Source of the DNA: Pseudomonadota bacterium
GTDB lineage: Bacteria > Myxococcota_A > Polyangia > Haliangiales > Haliangiaceae
NCBI GenBank assembly: GCA_022360315.1
Contig: JAKSDA010000389.1
Coordinates: 1-64,000, forward strand
Direction of reading: 5' to 3'
DNA: 64,000 nt
In this document: positions 62,101 through 64,000 of the stretch, piece after piece
Layout of the letters: each line of letters opens with the position of its first letter
Numbering within the stretch: position 1 is the first letter of the stretch
The notes under the pieces: model-generated
Database searches by the model: none
What the model was told of the DNA's origin: nothing
The model's input: the letters and a program-made list of their open reading frames with translations, nothing else
Translations under genes and position numbers: made by a program

Positions 62101-64000
62101 GCAGCCTCGAGGATGGTCCGCACTGGCCCGATGGGCACTGCACAGAGGGGTCGCTCGGGTCGTTCTCACCCATCCGGATGTGGTTCGTTCGGCGGCGTTC
62201 AGCCCTGGTGGCGAGCGGATTGTCACCACCTCGTATGACCACGTCGTGAGGGTGTGGAACGCCGACGGTTCGGGTGAGCCGGTGGTTCTGCGCGGTCATC
62301 AAGGACGGGTTTTTTCGGCGGTGTTTAGCAGTGACGGCAAGCGGATTGTCACCGCTTCGATCGACCACACCGCGCGGGTGTGGAACGCCGATGGTTCGGG
62401 CCAGCCGATTGTCCTTCGCGGTCACGAGAGGTGGGTCAAATCGGCCGTATTCAGCCCTGACGGCAACCGCATCCTGACCGCTTCCTGGGACCACACTGCA
62501 CGACTTTGGAACGCCGACGGCTCGGGTGAGCCGGTGGTTCTGCGCGGCCATGAGGGCGGGCTCAATGGGGTTGCGTTCAGTCCGGGCGGCGAACGCATTG
62601 CCACGGCTTCCTACGATAAAACCGTCCGTATATGGAATGCCGATGGCTCGGCCACTCGTCTGGTTCTCCGCGGTCACCAGGGGTCGATTTATTCGGTCGC
62701 ATTTAGCCCGGACGGCAAACGCATTGCCACGGCTTCCTACGATAACACCGCGCGGATATGGAACGCAGATGGCTCGGGCCAGCCCATTGTTTTTCGCGGC
62801 CATGAGCTCGCGGTCTATTCGGTCTCGTTTAGCAGCGATGGCGGCCGGATACTCACCGCATCATGGGACAAAACCGCGCGGGTGTGGAACGCAGATGGCT
62901 CGGGTGATCCCATGGTCATTCGCGGTCACGAGCACTATATCTTCTCGGCCGCATTCAGTGCCGACGACGCTCGCATTGTCACCGCTTCAGAAGATGGCAC
63001 TGCGCGGGTATGGGACGCCGATGGCTCGGGCCACCCCGTGGTTCTGCGCGGTCACGCAGATCGGGTTGCCTCGGCCGCGTTTAGCCCCACCGGCGATCGC
63101 ATTGTCACGGCGTCGTGGGACAACATCGCGCGGGTGTGGAATGCCGACGGCTCGGGCCGGCCGGTGCTTCTTCGCGGCCACGAGAAGGTGGTCTATTCGG
63201 CATCGTTTAGCCGCGACGGACAGCGCATTGTCACAGCTTCCTGGGACCATACCGCGCGGGTATGGAAGGCCGACGGCTCGGGCCAGCCGGTCGTGTTGCG
63301 CCAGGAGGATCGGGTCTTTTCCGCGGCGTTCAGCCCCGACGGCAATCGCATTGTCACCGCATCGGCAGACAGGACGGCGCGGATATGGAACGCTGACGGC
63401 TCGGGGCGCCCGATCGTTCTGCGCGGCCACGACGACCGGGTGCTTGCCGCTGTTTTTAGCCCCGACGGCAAGCGCGTCGCGACCACGTCGTGGGATGAGA
63501 CGGTGCGGCTGTGGAACGCCGATGGCTCGGGCCAGATTTTTATTCTGCACGGTCACGACGACTCGATCCACTCGGTGGCATTCAGCCCCGACGGCAACTA
63601 TCTTGCCACGGCTGGATACGACAAGATGGTGCGGGTATGGAAGGCCGATGGCTCGGGCCTGCTTCGGGTCTTTCGCGGCCATCAGAGTCGAATTTACTCG
63701 GTGGCGTTCAGCCCCGGCGGAACGCGCATCATCAGCGGATCAGAAGACAAAACCGCACGGATATGGGACACTCACGGCTCGGCCCAGCCGCAGATTTTTC
63801 GCGGTCACAGCGAATCGGTTTTTTCGGCCTCGTTCAGCCCTGATGGCACTCGTGTGGTCACTGCCTCTGGAGACAAGACCGCGTGGGTATGGGACAACAT
63901 CGAGCGTCTGTCCGGCCCTGACGACGCGAAGCTGTGGACCGCAACCCGCTACTGCATGCCCATCGAACGGAGAAGGTTTCTCCTCAACGTGACCATGGAG
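59180..64000 (+). CDS. Ser/Thr kinase - STAND NTPase - WD40 protein (3' end outside window)
   Basis: At least 1607 codons, open to the window edge. The ATG at 59180 has AAAAGG at 59166-59171; ATGs at 59267 and 59360 are in frame. Kinase (about 80-370): GRGGMGAVFLA loop, Lys114, HRDLKPDN (223-230), DFGIAK. nSTAND NTPase (about 390-890): FYGRDREI, Walker A GPSGAGKSS (Lys437), Walker B LLFVDQFEEL, ELIHESLIERW. One membrane segment (about 894-915), then from about 990 fourteen WD40 repeats of 42 residues, enough for two seven-bladed propellers, followed by a tail with RYCMPIERRRF. Similar in plan to the kinase-STAND-FGE protein at 29972. The propellers probably sense outside ligands or partners. 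Confidence 0.92.
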   Translation, partial: MKSDAHRHRASQCVTSLQSTRSPERESTEMARGENERDDGVAAMCNGRHLIAAEAPPTRTMSTAGRPGPVVAGDLPAIGSAIGHYELIREIGRGGMGAVFLARDNKLGRLVAIKFLTRYSGDRAVRFLAEARATARCKHENIVIIHDVDEYGGYPYTVLEYIKGPTLREWMAQRASSGKGPVAWSELDSAMAATVPVSPGLAVELMVPVVRALICAHESGIVHRDLKPDNILLDDSGPIKVLDFGIAKQLSSEEISALASDPERSSESVGITRRGALVGTLPYMSPEQWGADQVDSGSDLWAVGIMLYELVTGQHPLAPLRKKCLEQVADLDVPMPRVSEIRPDIGPLDSIIDRCLRKSKAERIATARALLAELEPLLPTRQGVALADHQSPFPGLAAFQESDAVRFYGRDREISSLMSRLRNHSLVTVAGPSGAGKSSLIRAGIIPALKRSGYRWQTFVLRPGRRPLAALADALIQLSTSSHRISSSPGHDTASRRWPASPDQPDSAQASRALLDTLHGQPGYLGAQLRAGSRREGHRVLLFVDQFEELYTLGVEPDERAAFVACLEGVADDPSSPLRVVLALRADYLERLADEHQLMSEVTRGLCFLPPMGQDELRQTVTRPVEAAGYRFETTDMVDSMLDTLATTRSPLPLVQFTAAKLWEARDRERRILTRHSYDHLGGIAGALSTHADAVLAGLSPREQRLARAVLLRLVTPERTRAVVSMDELRDLAEDGHATSAIERPVCSVRTPPRLACRDVRTIDQVIRHLASARIVVIESSPERDNSTVELIHESLIERWPRLARWLDEDEEDAHFVARLRGAAEQWESSGFVEGLLWRGRAAEDARHWLDRWRAAQGADSRASFRDALSGRDKRYLLAVVALAERSRRQRWRVSVAAFVSLVAIALGLSYLAVLTNREAKRADQEAARVRIQKAEIEREAARARNATRLASARERQSDPTTVLALVREIEPAQQPRGWSALARWALHRGVARVVLTHPDVVRSAAFSPGGERIVTTSYDHVVRVWNADGSGEPVVLRGHQGRVFSAVFSSDGKRIVTASIDHTARVWNADGSGQPIVLRGHERWVKSAVFSPDGNRILTASWDHTARLWNADGSGEPVVLRGHEGGLNGVAFSPGGERIATASYDKTVRIWNADGSATRLVLRGHQGSIYSVAFSPDGKRIATASYDNTARIWNADGSGQPIVFRGHELAVYSVSFSSDGGRILTASWDKTARVWNADGSGDPMVIRGHEHYIFSAAFSADDARIVTASEDGTARVWDADGSGHPVVLRGHADRVASAAFSPTGDRIVTASWDNIARVWNADGSGRPVLLRGHEKVVYSASFSRDGQRIVTASWDHTARVWKADGSGQPVVLRQEDRVFSAAFSPDGNRIVTASADRTARIWNADGSGRPIVLRGHDDRVLAAVFSPDGKRVATTSWDETVRLWNADGSGQIFILHGHDDSIHSVAFSPDGNYLATAGYDKMVRVWKADGSGLLRVFRGHQSRIYSVAFSPGGTRIISGSEDKTARIWDTHGSAQPQIFRGHSESVFSASFSPDGTRVVTASGDKTAWVWDNIERLSGPDDAKLWTATRYCMPIERRRFLLNVTME
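62170..63890 (+). repeat. Fourteen tandem 126-bp WD40 repeats
   Basis: Each unit codes for about 42 residues with a pattern like VFSPDGKRIVTAS, TARVWNADGSG and VVLRGH. The DNA repeats are alike enough to have arisen by recent tandem duplication, and a 488-codon frame stays open in the +1 register. One unit (near 63300) has lost the GH and reads VVLRQEDRV. Confidence 0.9.

Noticed and set aside
62526..63992. A 488-residue plus-strand protein in the WD40 region
   Set aside because: It is the +1 reading of the tandem WD40 repeats; the WD40 frame has the recognisable family pattern.

Overview
The window looks like a chromosomal segment of a high-GC member of the Myxococcota, most like the Nannocystales/Haliangiales side of the phylum; the lineage is inferred from content only. 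The clues are very GC-rich coding sequence, three Ser/Thr kinases (two fused to STAND-type NTPases), an FHA regulator, an ECF sigma factor paired with a kinase, a J-PilZ-TPR protein, an ADYC-domain lipoprotein, a CHAT protease-like protein with a MYXO-CTERM-like signal, Cys-rich calcium-binding secreted proteins and Uma2-family nuclease genes.

Layout. 0-10.8 kb: a divergent KAS III-like enzyme, a minus-strand cluster (GT2 glycosyltransferase, polysaccharide deacetylase, RibD), a DUSP23-like phosphatase, a lidless Hsp70 followed by a J-PilZ-TPR protein, acetyl-CoA synthetase and RidA. 10.9-12.2 kb: tRNA-Val(CAC), a kinase remnant, and an 18-unit 42-bp tandem array. 12.2-18.4 kb: a six-gene ABC importer operon of the glycerol (GlpSTPQV plus DUF2160) type. 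18.9-25.4 kb: a broken Uma2 gene, then the yceD-rpmF-plsX-fabD-fabG-acpP-fabF lipid synthesis cluster, which lacks fabH. 25.5-28.6 kb: a GT4 glycosyltransferase and an asparagine-synthetase-like amidotransferase, probably for surface polysaccharide.

29-48 kb is a signalling and secretion region: FHA/winged-helix regulator, kinase-STAND-FGE protein, small lipoprotein, J-domain protein, then an operon of ADYC lipoprotein, ECF sigma factor and membrane kinase. A lipoprotein bounded by direct repeats follows, then a secreted PPC-repeat protein, a beta-barrel-like lipoprotein and a 1303-residue TPR-CHAT protein. 48-53.6 kb holds a TSP3-repeat protein, alpha-glucan phosphorylase, an LVIVD-repeat lipoprotein and a PBP4-type D,D-carboxypeptidase. 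53.6-59 kb carries HsdS and a long HsdM without HsdR, and an intact Uma2 gene. The window ends inside a kinase-STAND-WD40 gene with 14 WD repeats.

The most unusual points are: a CHAT protein whose MYXO-CTERM-like signal is internal and followed in frame by a complete lipoprotein signal and domain; an ECF sigma factor whose DAED motif is QPTE beside its own kinase, suggesting activation by phosphorylation; a ~76-bp dispersed element sitting in frame in two protein genes and once between genes; and an indel-free 42-bp minisatellite.
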